Below, one piece after another: positions 62,941 through 64,000 of a stretch of DNA of 64,000 bases. The stretch's first letter is position 1, and each line of letters begins with the position of its first letter. Origin of the DNA: Streptomyces sp. NRRL F-5126 (lineage in GTDB: Bacteria > Actinomycetota > Actinomycetes > Streptomycetales > Streptomycetaceae); the NCBI RefSeq assembly GCF_000721265.1, contig NZ_JOFZ01000001.1, positions 558,001 to 622,000 of the forward strand. Direction: 5' to 3'. Under the pieces are notes generated by a model. It was not told the DNA's origin, searched no databases, and worked only from the letters and a program-made list of their open reading frames with translations. The position numbers and the translations under genes are program-made.

Positions 62941-64000
62941 GACCGCACCGGCACCGGTCGTGGTGGAGCCACCAACCGCGTTCGCCTCTCCGCTGACCCT
63001 CATCCTCGACGAGGAGCGCACGGGCGCGCGGAACCTGGAAGAAGCACTCTTCCTCAGTTTCACCGCCGATCTCGGCTTCTTCGAGGAGGTCGCCCTCGGC
63101 GTCACCCAGGCCACCGGCGCACGCGTCACGGTGGCGGGAGACGTCTCCATGGCCCGGAACGATCCCCGCTCCGTCCGGCGGGCCGGCCGGAGCTATCTCG
63201 CCGGTCTGGCATACGTCCACGGTGCCGCGTTCCATCCCAAGCTAATCGTCCTCGCCGGACCGGAACACTCCATCATCGCCCTCGGCTCCGGCAACACCAC
63301 ACTGGCCGGCTGGCAGGCCAACGCCGAACTGTGGACGGTTCTGCGGGTGGACGGCCAGCAGAGTCCCGCCGCGGTTCCGGAGCTCTCGGCATGGCTGCGC
63401 GACCTCCCGGAAAAGGTGAGGTTCTCCGCCGGAGTGCCACAGGCGCTGGGTCGGGTCGCAGAACTGCTGGACCGGCTCCACCGCGACAGAACACCCAAGG
63501 CGCCACAAGTCCGCGTCGTCAGCAGTCTGCGTTCGCCGATCATCGATCAGCTGCCGCAGGGGCCCGTCGACGAACTGGCCGTGTTCGCGCCCTTCTACGA
63601 CCGGCGCTCGATGGCACTTCGGCGGCTGCTCGAACGCTTCCGGCCGAGCCGGTTCACCCTCGCATACCAGCCCGGGCTCAGCGATCTCGACAGTCCGTCG
63701 GTCGCCGCCCTGGTGAAGGAGTACGACGGACGCGTCATCAGCGACAACGACCAGCGGTACCGCCACGGGAAACTCGTCGAGTGGGTCTCCGAGGGGCAGC
63801 GGTGGGCCCTGACCGGCAGCCCGAACCTTTCCGCCGCGGCCCTGCTGCTTTCCCAGGGCGAGGGCGGCAACTGCGAACTCGGCGTCATCACCCCCATTCC
63901 CGCCACCCTCCTTCCGGACGGCACCGACGAGCCCGCCGCCCGGCTGCTCACGCCCCCGCCTCTTCCCCGCCCCATCGCCGGTAGTGGGCCGCTGCTGCTC
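62933..64000 (+). CDS. phospholipase-D-like domain protein, 3' end outside window
   Basis: An open frame of 356 codons runs off the right edge, starting with TTG that overlaps the preceding stop. Two HKD-like motifs are visible: FHPKLIVLAGPEHSIIALGS followed by GNTT near residue 101, and YRHGKLVEWVSEGQRWALTG followed by SPNLS near 280. Each has His-x-Lys and the later Gly-Ser-x-Asn, as in PLD-type nucleases. PLD nucleases are found in several defence systems together with helicases, which may lie just beyond the edge. Confidence 0.85.
   Translation, partial: MTETAPAPVVVEPPTAFASPLTLILDEERTGARNLEEALFLSFTADLGFFEEVALGVTQATGARVTVAGDVSMARNDPRSVRRAGRSYLAGLAYVHGAAFHPKLIVLAGPEHSIIALGSGNTTLAGWQANAELWTVLRVDGQQSPAAVPELSAWLRDLPEKVRFSAGVPQALGRVAELLDRLHRDRTPKAPQVRVVSSLRSPIIDQLPQGPVDELAVFAPFYDRRSMALRRLLERFRPSRFTLAYQPGLSDLDSPSVAALVKEYDGRVISDNDQRYRHGKLVEWVSEGQRWALTGSPNLSAAALLLSQGEGGNCELGVITPIPATLLPDGTDEPAARLLTPPPLPRPIAGSGPLLL

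Overview
The window is high-GC actinomycete chromosome with strong third-position G/C bias, and the gene order in its first 19 kb is that of a Streptomyces core chromosome: acetyl-CoA synthetase, holin-like membrane protein, MarP-type protease, Nudix, endonuclease III, Crp, MBL hydrolase, Nudix, RidA, two ArsA-like ATPases, wblA, a class A penicillin-binding protein, a YqeY protein, a metallophosphoesterase and tRNA-Pro(CGG). wblA and the paired ATPases beside the PBP are typical of this genus. No species call is possible from the sequence alone.

From the 3' end of tRNA-Pro (about 19.28 kb) to the right edge everything looks accessory. First comes a four-gene coupled operon of unknown function (20.15-24.18 kb), including an 842-residue protein whose P-loop position is degenerate. 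Next is a mobilizable integrative element (24.2-32.6 kb): a tyrosine integrase with a LacI-type DNA-binding headpiece inserted in its catalytic domain, an excisionase, a replication-type protein, a DnaC-like ATPase with an apparent CTG start, an SpdB-like membrane protein, MobC and a relaxase. Three adjacent hairpins near the start of mobC are a candidate oriT. No FtsK/TraB pump was seen, so the element would need a helper for transfer.

From 32.6 to 46.3 kb lie a DUF317 protein, a nucleotidyltransferase, a frameshifted Nudix gene, a D-amino-acid-oxidase-like flavoenzyme, an XRE regulator with a coupled flavoprotein, and a tightly coupled operon (38.4-45.3 kb) encoding an ATPase of the anti-sigma type, an unknown protein, a GT2 glycosyltransferase, a NodU/CmcH-type carbamoyltransferase, a GT4-phosphotransferase fusion, a small P-loop kinase, another unknown protein and a lone PTS EIIB domain. 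I do not recognise this set as a described pathway. Its enzymes suggest a carbamoylated, glycosylated and possibly phosphorylated product.

From 47.1 kb to the edge is a defence-type island: a decayed DUF2397 gene (JetA of a type III Wadjet system) that runs into a convergent TIGR04141/DUF6119 gene; a Rad50-like ATPase operon (ATPase, 135-residue protein, TIGR04141 protein); a full type I restriction-modification set (HsdM, HsdS, HsdR) led by a fourth gene that looks like a catalytically dead HsdM fused to a target-recognition domain; and, divergently, a 507-residue unknown protein coupled to a phospholipase-D-like protein cut by the window edge. The same perfect dyad, TGATAA-N6-TTATCA, lies in the intergenic regions at both ends of this core (52,425 and 61,168), which suggests one regulator controls the whole island.
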